In this document: in pieces, positions 43,921 through 51,743 of the stretch
How the letters are laid out: every line of letters starts with the position of its first letter
Numbering within the stretch: the stretch's first letter is position 1
From: Candidatus Ribeiella danica
GTDB lineage: Bacteria > Chloroflexota > Chloroflexia > Chloroflexales > Roseiflexaceae
DNA length: 64,000 nt
NCBI GenBank assembly: GCA_016717335.1
Contig: JADKFS010000016.1
Coordinates: forward strand, 255,899 to 319,898
Direction of reading: 5' to 3'
Translations under genes and position numbers: made by a program
Notes under the pieces: generated by a model
The model's database searches: none
What the model saw: only the letters and a program-made list of their open reading frames with translations
What the model was told of the DNA's origin: nothing

Positions 43921-46416
43921 TCAATGAACTGGCAGCTCGTGCCGCCCGGCCGGAAGTATTCGCGGCGACTGGCCTTCAATCTCCACGACCACTGGCACGG
44001 GCGAGTCCACTATCACCGCATCAGCGCTGGCCGCCACCGTAATCAGTCCGTGTGGTGTAGGTACGCTCCCCTTGGCCCAGGCCAGCCGGCCGAGGCGGGG
44101 GGCGATGCGCGCCTTGGCGTAGCCCGGCTCGGCGGGGGTGACTCCGAGCGTGTAGAAGACCATGTCGCGGGTGGGCGTGCAGCTCCAGCCGTGCGCGTGC
44201 GTGCCGAAGTCCCAGCATTCGCCGATCGTGTTGTAGCCGTCGACCAGGAATTGCGACCAGCGCCGGTATAGCTCGGGCAGGCGATCGGCCTGGCCCGCCA
44301 GCGCCACCGCGTCGTGGACGACATAGCTCATGAACGGCTCGGCCAGCACGATCTGCCGCTCCACGTCCCAGTCGATATCGTAGCGTCCCTCGCGGACCTG
44401 CCGCTGCCACTTCTCCATCGACTGCTCGCCTGCGCCGTTGCTCAGCCACGAGCGCACCACTAGCCGCTCAGCATCGGTGATCGTCTCGACGATGCGCGCC
44501 CATCGTTCAGTCGGCGCCAGCCCTGCGATGATCGCAAGCGCGCCGGCCAGCTGGCTCATCTCCGGCCGCCGCTCGCCGTTCACGACGTGGTCGATATAGG
44601 AGCCGCGTTCGGCATCCCAAAACACCTCAAAACCGGAAACGATCCGCCCGTACACCCTTTCGGCCCAGCATTGCCGCCCGCGATCGCCGAGCCAGGCGGC
44701 CATCTCGGCAAACTCGCGCAGGCCGCGCGCCCACAGCGCCGTCAGCACCGCGCTGGTGTCCTCGGTCGACACGCTGGACCAGTCCACCAGGTTCCACTCG
44801 GGCACGTCCTTCAGCACGCCGCTCGACGTCTGATAAGGTGTGTACCAGCGAAGAATGCGCTCGACCGTGGGCAGCAGCGCCGCGACGACCTCGCAATCGC
44901 CGCCGAAACGATAGCAGTTGAAGACGCCATGGATCCAGTGTAGTGACCAGTCGGGGATGGTGTAGATACCGCTCGCCTCGAGGTTGCCAACCACCGCCAT
45001 GGGCAGAATACCGTCCGACCTGGGCGAGTTCGTCACGGTCAGGTAGTGCCAGGCCAGCCGCCAGTCTAGGTTGGTAGCCAGGTGGACCATTTGGTGGACT
45101 ACCGCGTCGCCGACCCACGAGCGCTGCTCGCGCGTCGGGCAGTCGATCAGCGCGTCGTGCGAGCAGAGCTGCACTGTCCGCACGCCGGCCTGGAAGATAC
45201 GATTCAGCTCGGCGTCGCTGCACGTGAAGCTCGCGCCCGCCTGCCACGGATACAGCTCCTCTTGCACGGCAAAGTGGCGCAGCGTCACCGTTCCCACGGC
45301 CCCGGATACGAGCACGTAGGCATAGCGGAAGCCATTCGAGTCGAACGTCTGAAAACGATCGTGGTGCCCCCGAGTGATATAGCGCGTCCCAGCACGGGAT
45401 TTATCCATGCTGACAGGTAGGGCTAGCGCGACCTCGGTAAACGACAGGTCGAGTAGCGTGCCGGCGGCGGCATCGACGTCGAAGGCGACCAGGCCCGAAA
45501 CGACCACGCCCATGTCGAAGCAGATCCGCGCCATGCCGCCAGCCGGGATGTCGAACGTCAGCGGCAGTCCGGTGCTGGGCACGACCGCCGCGGGCAGGTC
45601 AATCGCCGCCTGAACGCGCGCGATCGGACCGCCGATCGAGTCGCTGAGCTGCCGCTCCAGCGTTTCGAGCCGGATGTCCATGGGTGTCTTCAGCTCGCCG
45701 GACAGCGACGCGATCGGACGCGGGTAGAGCGGCCCATACGGATCGGTCGGCGGCTGCGTGCGCGCGAAGCCGCCGATGTGCATAGCTGCAACACGCTGCG
45801 CCGAACCCCAGGCGCTGTCGTCGAACTGAAGCTGCTGCCAATCGTACGGGAGACGGCGCGCGTCAAACACCTCGACCGGGACGCCGTCGCCATGATCGGT
45901 TCCATCGCGGCCAGTATCCGCCCATGCCTCGGCCTTTGTGGCCTTCCAGCTCGCGTCGCTGACGATCCAGCCCGCCGCGCCCAGATCGCACTCGAAGACC
46001 AGGATGCCACTCGTGCCAAGCGTGTTGTTCGGTGTGGCTGGCATCCAGAACGAGGTCGGCATCCCGTAATACTTCACGTAGATCGCCAGCACATTCTCGC
46101 CGGCCGCCAGGTAGGGCGCCAGGTCGACCATGTCGTAGTGCAGCCGGCGCGGCTGGCTGCGCAGCGGTCCCCGGCTGACCGGCTGGCCATTCACGAACAG
46201 CGCGTAGCGCGAGTCGGCAGTCAGGCGGGCGGGCGCGCGCTCGGGAACGCGGTCGATCTGGAATGTCTTGCGGAAGAGACCGTGGGATTCGCGTGCGTGC
46301 GGACGGACCTCGGCGGACCAGAAGCCGCTTAGGGTCGCCGGCTCCTCAGGCGCCCAGATCCAATGGCCGCGCCAGCGAATCTCGGGGAAGTCGTGCCGCG
46401 TAATCGGTGTGGACAT
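43921..46416 (-). CDS. GH78-like alpha-L-rhamnosidase family protein
   Basis: An 831-residue protein with the architecture of rhamnosidase-family enzymes: an N-terminal beta domain (HWIWAPEEPATLSGFWSAEVRPHARE; a lectin-like part with YALFVNGQPVSRGP), then an (alpha/alpha)6 barrel with DCPTREQRSWVGDAVVH (about residues 427-443) in the place of the DCPQRDER signature, and a C-terminal beta domain. Both catalytic-region acids appear conserved. No signal peptide. It lies 12 bases before the GH3 gene and 125 after the permease genes. It probably acts on a different rhamnoside or linkage than its neighbour. Confidence 0.88.
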   Translation of the reverse strand: MSTPITRHDFPEIRWRGHWIWAPEEPATLSGFWSAEVRPHARESHGLFRKTFQIDRVPERAPARLTADSRYALFVNGQPVSRGPLRSQPRRLHYDMVDLAPYLAAGENVLAIYVKYYGMPTSFWMPATPNNTLGTSGILVFECDLGAAGWIVSDASWKATKAEAWADTGRDGTDHGDGVPVEVFDARRLPYDWQQLQFDDSAWGSAQRVAAMHIGGFARTQPPTDPYGPLYPRPIASLSGELKTPMDIRLETLERQLSDSIGGPIARVQAAIDLPAAVVPSTGLPLTFDIPAGGMARICFDMGVVVSGLVAFDVDAAAGTLLDLSFTEVALALPVSMDKSRAGTRYITRGHHDRFQTFDSNGFRYAYVLVSGAVGTVTLRHFAVQEELYPWQAGASFTCSDAELNRIFQAGVRTVQLCSHDALIDCPTREQRSWVGDAVVHQMVHLATNLDWRLAWHYLTVTNSPRSDGILPMAVVGNLEASGIYTIPDWSLHWIHGVFNCYRFGGDCEVVAALLPTVERILRWYTPYQTSSGVLKDVPEWNLVDWSSVSTEDTSAVLTALWARGLREFAEMAAWLGDRGRQCWAERVYGRIVSGFEVFWDAERGSYIDHVVNGERRPEMSQLAGALAIIAGLAPTERWARIVETITDAERLVVRSWLSNGAGEQSMEKWQRQVREGRYDIDWDVERQIVLAEPFMSYVVHDAVALAGQADRLPELYRRWSQFLVDGYNTIGECWDFGTHAHGWSCTPTRDMVFYTLGVTPAEPGYAKARIAPRLGRLAWAKGSVPTPHGLITVAASADAVIVDSPVPVVVEIEGQSPRILPAGRHELPVH

Positions 46417-46541
46417 GATGAGCTCTATAGCAGCAGATCACCGCTTGACCGCGCTATTGGTCAGGCTCTTGATCACAAGATTAATGCAGCGTCAGATACA
46501 GTGCCAGTAGGGTAGTCGCCGTTCGAACAGTCGCGGCTACC

Positions 46542-47462
46542 TCAACCCTTGATCGCACCGGATGTCATCCCAGAGACGATCTGTCGCTGGAAGAACATGA
46601 ACAGAATGAGCGGCGGGATCGAGATGACCACCACGTTCGCGAAGAGCAGGTTCCACTGCGAGCCAAATTGGCTGATGAAGCTGAACAACGTCAGCTGTGC
46701 AGTGACGTTCTCCGAGCCGGGCAGAAAGTAGAGCGGCCCGGCAAAATCGTTGTAGATGCCAACCGACGACACGACAATCACCGTCACAATGGCCGGCCGC
46801 AGCAGCGGCAGAATGATCGAAAAGAACACGCGCGTCGGAGACGCGCCATCCATGATGGCGGCCTCGTCGATCTCCCGCGGGATGGACGCCATGAACGCGC
46901 GCAAGACCAGCGTGGCGAAGGGCATGGTGAACGCGACTTCGACCATGATGAGGCCGAGCAGCGTTTTGTAGAGATGGAGCGACTGCAGCAAAAAGATCGT
47001 CGGCACGACCGCCGGGGGGATAATCAATCCCGCCAACATGACCGTGCTTGCCACGGATGCCACTCGATCGCGCCGGCGCTGCATCACAAAGGCAACCATT
47101 GCCGACAACAACACGATCAGCGTGACCGATCCCACCGTCAACAGCGCGCTGTTCCACAGTGCCAGTAGCATGCGATTGTTGCCATAGGTCACGACATCCC
47201 GGATGTTTTTGAAGAGTTGAAATTGGCTTGGCCAGCTGAACTGGAATAGCGCCGCCTCCTGGCGCGTCTTCGCAGCGGTCATCACAATGAACACAAACGG
47301 CACAACGAAGACGATGCCGATGACGACGAGCGCGGCCGCGTCGACCCAAATACTCTTGATGAACTTGCGACCGCTCGCAACTCCCATTCCAGTTCTTGAC
47401 GAATCAAGCGCTGGCGCGGCAGTCTCCAGTCTCGCACCCGTAGTCGTCTTCGGAACCTTCAT
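46542..47462 (-). CDS. Carbohydrate ABC transporter permease (MalG/AraQ type)
   Basis: A 306-residue permease with six helices and the EAA motif region ARAFMASIPREIDEAAIMDGASPTRVFFSIILPLLRPAI, which contacts the ATPase. It starts inside the last codon of the preceding permease gene (four-base ATGA overlap), so they are coupled. No ATPase gene is in this locus; a shared MsiK-like ATPase elsewhere probably energises it, as is usual for CUT1 systems. Imports mono- or oligosaccharides captured by the family 1 binding protein encoded upstream. Confidence 0.93.
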   Translation of the reverse strand: MKVPKTTTGARLETAAPALDSSRTGMGVASGRKFIKSIWVDAAALVVIGIVFVVPFVFIVMTAAKTRQEAALFQFSWPSQFQLFKNIRDVVTYGNNRMLLALWNSALLTVGSVTLIVLLSAMVAFVMQRRRDRVASVASTVMLAGLIIPPAVVPTIFLLQSLHLYKTLLGLIMVEVAFTMPFATLVLRAFMASIPREIDEAAIMDGASPTRVFFSIILPLLRPAIVTVIVVSSVGIYNDFAGPLYFLPGSENVTAQLTLFSFISQFGSQWNLLFANVVVISIPPLILFMFFQRQIVSGMTSGAIKG

Positions 47463-48337
47463 AGCTCCAGCTCCAGTCGGTTAAAGACCTGCATCAGCGG
47501 ATAGATGATGATCGTGACGAGAACGAAGAGCACGACATTGCCAGCGGTCGACAAGCCATAGAACCCGGCTTGATACTGCTTGAAGATCACCGATGGAAGC
47601 ACGTCCGATGCAAAGCCGGGTCCACCGTGCGTCATAGTCCAGATCAGGTCGAAGGATCGCAGCCCGCCGATAAACGAGAGCAGGATGACTGTGAACGTCG
47701 CGTTGCGGCTCAGGGGCAGGACGACATGACGGAACTTGACCCACGTCCCGCCCTCCAGCCGCGCGGCTTCAAAATAATCGGTCGGGATTGACAGGATGCC
47801 CGCGATAAAGATCACCATCGCGAGGCCGATACCCTTCCATACATCAACGAGCGCAACCGAGTAGAGCGCCAGCCGCGGGTTGCCCAGCCAATCCGGACTC
47901 GGCATGCCGATCGAGCCGAGGGCGGTGTTGATCAGCCCCGTGGATGGCTGCATGAGCGTGGCGAATGTGATCCCGACGGCAACAGTACTGACGAGCACCG
48001 GGAAGAAGATGATGCTTCGGAACAGCCCCTTGAGCCGCAGACTTGAGGTGAACAACATCGCCAGCGGCAGCCCCATGACAACTTTAAGTCCGCTGGTAAG
48101 CACGGCATAGACGAGCGTGTTGCGCAGCCCGGATACGAGCTGGGGATCGCCCACAAAATCGCGATAGTTGTCGAGCCCGATGAATGTGGCATCGAACAGC
48201 GTCCAGCGCGTCAAGCTGAAGTAGAAGGCGAGCGCTGTCGGCACGAGAAAGAAGACGCCGAACACGAGCGCTGCCGGAAGATAAAACCAGCGCGGATACG
48301 TTCGCAGGACGATACGTGGCTGTGACTGGTTTAACAT
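47459..48337 (-). CDS. Carbohydrate ABC transporter permease (MalF/UgpA type)
   Basis: A 292-residue permease, first helix around FYLPAALVFGVFFLVPTALAFYFS, with the EAA loop IPTDYFEAARLEGGTWVKFRHVVLPLSRNAT. It forms the channel with the MalG-type subunit. It sits 100 bases downstream of the binding protein gene, with a GC-rich stem-loop between them. CUT1-type system, probably for rhamnosyl-glucosides given the neighbouring glycosidases (inference). Confidence 0.93.
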   Translation of the reverse strand: MLNQSQPRIVLRTYPRWFYLPAALVFGVFFLVPTALAFYFSLTRWTLFDATFIGLDNYRDFVGDPQLVSGLRNTLVYAVLTSGLKVVMGLPLAMLFTSSLRLKGLFRSIIFFPVLVSTVAVGITFATLMQPSTGLINTALGSIGMPSPDWLGNPRLALYSVALVDVWKGIGLAMVIFIAGILSIPTDYFEAARLEGGTWVKFRHVVLPLSRNATFTVILLSFIGGLRSFDLIWTMTHGGPGFASDVLPSVIFKQYQAGFYGLSTAGNVVLFVLVTIIIYPLMQVFNRLELEL

Positions 48338-48374
48338 AGCACCCTACCATGTTGTGTTCGAGCCGCGTGTGTCC

Positions 48375-48402
48375 GGGGGCCGGTTGTCGCTAGCCGGCCC
48401 CC
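48375..48402 (-). terminator. 9-bp GC stem-loop between binding protein and permease genes
   Basis: GGGGGCCGG (48375-48383) pairs perfectly with 48394-48402 around a 10-base loop. It occupies the same place as the stem-loop at 19113-19141 in the other transporter operon, between the binding-protein stop and the first permease. Probably an attenuator or message-stabilising structure; no T-run. Confidence 0.55.
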
Positions 48403-48437
48403 AGAACAACGTGACCAGCAGACGTCAAATAGGCTTA

Positions 48438-49847
48438 CTACCAGCCCGGCAGACCGAGCTGCTTGGCCTGCTTCTCAACATCCTTGTCGTAATTCGCCGC
48501 AGCGTCCTGAGGCGTCATCTGGCCGGATCCGACAGCAACGCAGATCTGCTCGAGATTCGGCCCCTTCACGGGAGAGAAGAACTCAAGCGCGGGCGCGGCC
48601 TTTCCGGAGTCGATATACCCTGCGATGTCCTTCACGGCCGGCAGAACGTTGTCGGGAAGCTTGGTTCCCTTGATCAGGTACGGGCCCTGGGGAGCGACCT
48701 TCGCTGTGATCGCGTCGACACCGGCCGTCGAGGCGATGAACCCCAGGAAATCCTTGGCCTCGGCGACGTGCTTACTGGTCTTTGGGATGTAGGTCCCGGC
48801 GGGCATCCAGATCGTCGCGCCGGCCTTGGAGGCGTCCGTGCCGGGGATGCCGAAGAAGCCAATGTCGTTCACCTTGTCGGGCGAGTTCGCCGCGATGGTG
48901 GAGAGCCCAAAGGAAAGCATCGGGAAATGAGCGCCCTCGCCATCCGCCAGTAGCTTCAGGCCCTGCTCGAATTTCGTGGTCGCGTAGTCCTTTTCATACC
49001 AGCCCTTCTGGTTGGCCTCTTGCAGGTACTCGAAGCCCTTCACTGCCGGGGGGGTCGTCGCGATCTTGAGCTTGTTGGCGGTGTAGTCCTGCGCGAAGTT
49101 TGGCTGCGCCAGCTGGACGTTGTAGTAGTCCGCGAGCACGAACAGCTGCGAGGTCCACGTGTCGCCGTAGGTCGCAATCACAGCAGTCTTGCCCGCTGCC
49201 TTGATTTTATCGTTGTTGGCTTCGAATTCAGCCCAGGTCGTTGGCACGCTCAGGCCGAGCTGCTGGTAGAGCTTCTTGTTATACAGGATACCGCCGCCCA
49301 TCGCCGTGCCGCTCGGCACGCCAAAGATCTGCCCGTTCTGCGACACGGTCGGAAGGAATGTGGGGTCGATGTTGGCGATGAACGGCTCCTGCGAGATGTC
49401 GACCAGCGTGTCGGCCGGATGGAGCGCCTGGAGCAGCGATCCGGAATTATACCAGAAGACATCGGCCATCTCGCCCGTCGCCAGGCGCGTCTTAACCAGG
49501 TTATCGCCTTCGGTGCCGCCCGGTCGAGTCTCGACGTTGATGGTCACGTTCGGGTGGAGCGCGGTGTAGGCGTCGACGAGCGCTTGGGCGGTATCCTTGG
49601 TGTTCTGGCTGTCATCGACCAGATAGGTCAGCGCCACCGCCTCGCCAGTCGGGGCGGCCGTCGCAGCCGGCGCAGTGGTCGCAGCCGGAGCAGCCGGAGC
49701 AGCGGTCGCAGCTGCGCCGCTACCTGCCGCCGGGGCAGCGGTTGCAGCTGTCCCACCGCTGCTTGAGGGGGTTGTCGCGCCGCCGCACGCCGCTAGCACA
49801 AAGCTGAGCGCGAGTGCGAGCAGCAACAGATGGACCCGCTTGACCAT
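48438..49847 (-). CDS. Family 1 sugar-binding lipoprotein of an ABC transporter
   Basis: From the ATG at 49847 (AAGGGGAG upstream), 469 residues. The signal peptide ends FVLAACG with lipobox Cys 21, then an Ala/Thr/Pro linker to about residue 75. The mature part is a family 1 solute-binding protein: ALVDAYTALHPNVTINVETRPGG opens the first lobe, and GAHFPMLSFG, IGFFGIPGTDASKAG and AKDFLGFIASTAGVDAIT follow in the usual order. It should be anchored outside the cell and deliver sugar to the two permeases downstream. First gene of the glycoside operon. Confidence 0.93.
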   Translation of the reverse strand: MVKRVHLLLLALALSFVLAACGGATTPSSSGGTAATAAPAAGSGAAATAAPAAPAATTAPAATAAPTGEAVALTYLVDDSQNTKDTAQALVDAYTALHPNVTINVETRPGGTEGDNLVKTRLATGEMADVFWYNSGSLLQALHPADTLVDISQEPFIANIDPTFLPTVSQNGQIFGVPSGTAMGGGILYNKKLYQQLGLSVPTTWAEFEANNDKIKAAGKTAVIATYGDTWTSQLFVLADYYNVQLAQPNFAQDYTANKLKIATTPPAVKGFEYLQEANQKGWYEKDYATTKFEQGLKLLADGEGAHFPMLSFGLSTIAANSPDKVNDIGFFGIPGTDASKAGATIWMPAGTYIPKTSKHVAEAKDFLGFIASTAGVDAITAKVAPQGPYLIKGTKLPDNVLPAVKDIAGYIDSGKAAPALEFFSPVKGPNLEQICVAVGSGQMTPQDAAANYDKDVEKQAKQLGLPGW

Positions 49848-50243
49848 GGTACTACTCCCCTTTCTGAGAGATCTGCTGTGGGCCACCACGTCGGTTCCCA
49901 CTGTCTGGATTGGCCGAAGAACCGTCGGCTACGGATTGTTCCTGCTGCCGGAGCCAAGCCTCAACGGCCTGATGTCATCCGGTCAAGCCGAGACACCGCT
50001 TTTGGCGTGTATCCACCAAGCTCATGCAGAAAACAGCGTATAGATCTCCTGTCCAGCTCCATGGGAAGCTGGCCAGAACGTGGGTGCGCGGACATAGCTA
50101 TGGCAGAGCGGCTGGATCGTGGATGATCAGGCTGTGCGTAGAGCACCGCGCCGGATGGTCATTAAGATGTTGAGTGGAGGTGAGTGCGATGTTAGCGCGG
50201 TTTGGGAGCTGGATCGCGTGGCATGATCTATCTCCTCATCGAG
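49848..50243. other. Upstream region of the sugar transporter operon with a small-protein remnant
   Basis: About 400 bases before the binding-protein gene. On the minus strand near 49920-49985 a stop-interrupted frame reads HQAVEAWLRQQEQ, matching the tail of the 71-residue protein at 22261-22476, so a decayed copy of that gene was here. No convincing promoter found. Confidence 0.45.
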
Positions 50244-51494
50244 CTATACCAGCGCCAGCGCGCGAACGGCGCGCACAGGCTCGGTTTCTTGCTGGTGTAC
50301 CGGGGACGTAAACAGCGCGCTCAGGACGACGCAGGCGGCGCCGCGTGCCCACATATCATTCCCGCCGGGCTCAGTCAAGATGCGCAGCGAGTCCGCCAGC
50401 CCGTCAAAGGCGTGGGCGCGCAGTGCGGCCTCCATCGGCTCGAAGTACCAGCGGCCACCGCAGACGGCCTCGCCATTGATGATCAGCAGCTGAGGATTGA
50501 GGATATTGACCAGATTGGCGATCCCAATGCCAAGCCAGCGTCCCGCATTGCTGAGCATGCGCCGCGCAAGCACATCGCCGGCATCTGCTGCACGGGCAAC
50601 TGCCTCAAGCGTTAGGGGCTCCACCCCGGCGAGTGTGCTTAACGCGCCAACCGCCAGCGCCTCGCTCACCTGGCGAAGAATCGCCGGCTCGGCGGCAAGC
50701 GATTCGAGGCAGCCCTGCTTGCCGCAGGTGCAGCGGGGACCATCCACCTGGAGCACGATATGGCCGAACTCGCCCGCGCCGCTCATGGCGCCGCGGTAGA
50801 TCTGGCCGTTGGTCACGACGCCGGCGCCGATACCATAGCCTGCGACGATCGTGACAAAGTGGTCGACGCCGCGCCCGGCGCCGAACCACTGTTCGGCGAT
50901 CGTCAGCGTCCGGGCGTCATTCTCCAGTAGAATCGGGATGCCAAAGTGTGCGGCGAGCGGCGCGGCGAGCGGCACATCGCGCCAGCCAAAGTGGGGCGCG
51001 ACGCGGGAGATGCCGGCGTCCGTATCGACAATGCCATTCACGCCGACGCCCATTCCGAGCAGCCGGGTACGGTCAATCTGCGCAATCGCCAGCAGGTTTT
51101 CGACCGCCTCGATCGTCGCCTTGATCACCTGGTCTGCGGGAAGCTCCTCAGGCGCATGGCGAAGCTGGTCGTCATCGTTCAGCGGCGTCTCGGTTGCGTA
51201 GAGCACATTGGCGTTAAGGTCGGTCAAAACACACGCAATCGCACGCACGGCGAGTTTGACGCCGATCACAAAGCCAGCCTGTGGGTTGAGCCGCAATAGC
51301 ACCGCGCGGCGACCGGCACGACCATCGCTCTCGGCTTCGCCAACCTCGTGTACCAGGCCACGATCGATCAGCTCACCCGTGATCCCCGAAACAGCCGCCG
51401 GGCTGAGGCCCGAAATCTCGGCGACATCCTTGCGCGAGATCGGCCCGCGACCCTGAATGAGCTGCAAGACCAACTGCTGGTTGATCTGTTTCAT
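50244..51494 (-). CDS. ROK-family transcriptional repressor
   Basis: A 416-residue ROK (repressor, ORF, kinase) protein. An N-terminal winged HTH (INQQLVLQLIQGRGPISRKDVAEISGLSPAAVSGITGELIDRGLV) is followed by an ASKHA-type sugar-binding domain with the zinc-binding CTCGKQGCLE motif. ROK repressors release DNA on sugar binding. It is the first gene upstream of the sugar transporter/glycosidase set, same strand. A palindrome TTCATTGAATGAA overlaps the start region of its promoter, and a related site lies at the promoter of the secreted GH3 gene, suggesting control of both. Confidence 0.93.
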   Translation of the reverse strand: MKQINQQLVLQLIQGRGPISRKDVAEISGLSPAAVSGITGELIDRGLVHEVGEAESDGRAGRRAVLLRLNPQAGFVIGVKLAVRAIACVLTDLNANVLYATETPLNDDDQLRHAPEELPADQVIKATIEAVENLLAIAQIDRTRLLGMGVGVNGIVDTDAGISRVAPHFGWRDVPLAAPLAAHFGIPILLENDARTLTIAEQWFGAGRGVDHFVTIVAGYGIGAGVVTNGQIYRGAMSGAGEFGHIVLQVDGPRCTCGKQGCLESLAAEPAILRQVSEALAVGALSTLAGVEPLTLEAVARAADAGDVLARRMLSNAGRWLGIGIANLVNILNPQLLIINGEAVCGGRWYFEPMEAALRAHAFDGLADSLRILTEPGGNDMWARGAACVVLSALFTSPVHQQETEPVRAVRALALV

Positions 51495-51553
51495 CAGTGC
51501 CCGATCGCCTTTTTGAGAATAGCCTCATGACGGTGCTCGCTACGTTTGTTTGC

Positions 51554-51598
51554 TTCATTGAATGAACGAACTATACTGCGACTAAGGCATTTTGTCAA
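51554..51598 (-). promoter_or_regulatory. Promoter and palindromic operator of the ROK gene
   Basis: On the minus strand, TTGACA (51593-51598) and TATAGT (51570-51575) are 17 bases apart, followed at 51554-51566 by the perfect 13-bp palindrome TTCATTGAATGAA at the expected transcription start. The GAGGCAATCT stretch beyond the -35 box is also shared with the promoter at 55193-55237. This gives a strong sigma70 promoter with an autoregulatory operator. Confidence 0.75.
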
Positions 51599-51686
51599 GA
51601 GGCAATCTTACACGCTCGTCTGGGTAATCAATACAGTGAAGAGGCCCTGAAGCGTATGCAATCTGCGCAAACCGGGCCATGAACAC

Positions 51687-51726
51687 CGACGAGGGCCAGT
51701 GCCTGGTCTAGCACTGGTCCTCGTCG
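51687..51726 (-). terminator. 16-bp stem-loop after the secreted GH3 gene
   Basis: Arms 51687-51702 and 51711-51726 pair at 15 of 16 positions around an 8-base loop, starting 18 bases after the GH3 stop codon. This is a strong candidate transcription end separating it from the ROK gene. No clear T-run. Confidence 0.65.
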
Positions 51727-51743
51727 CGCCATCCGACGACGGC

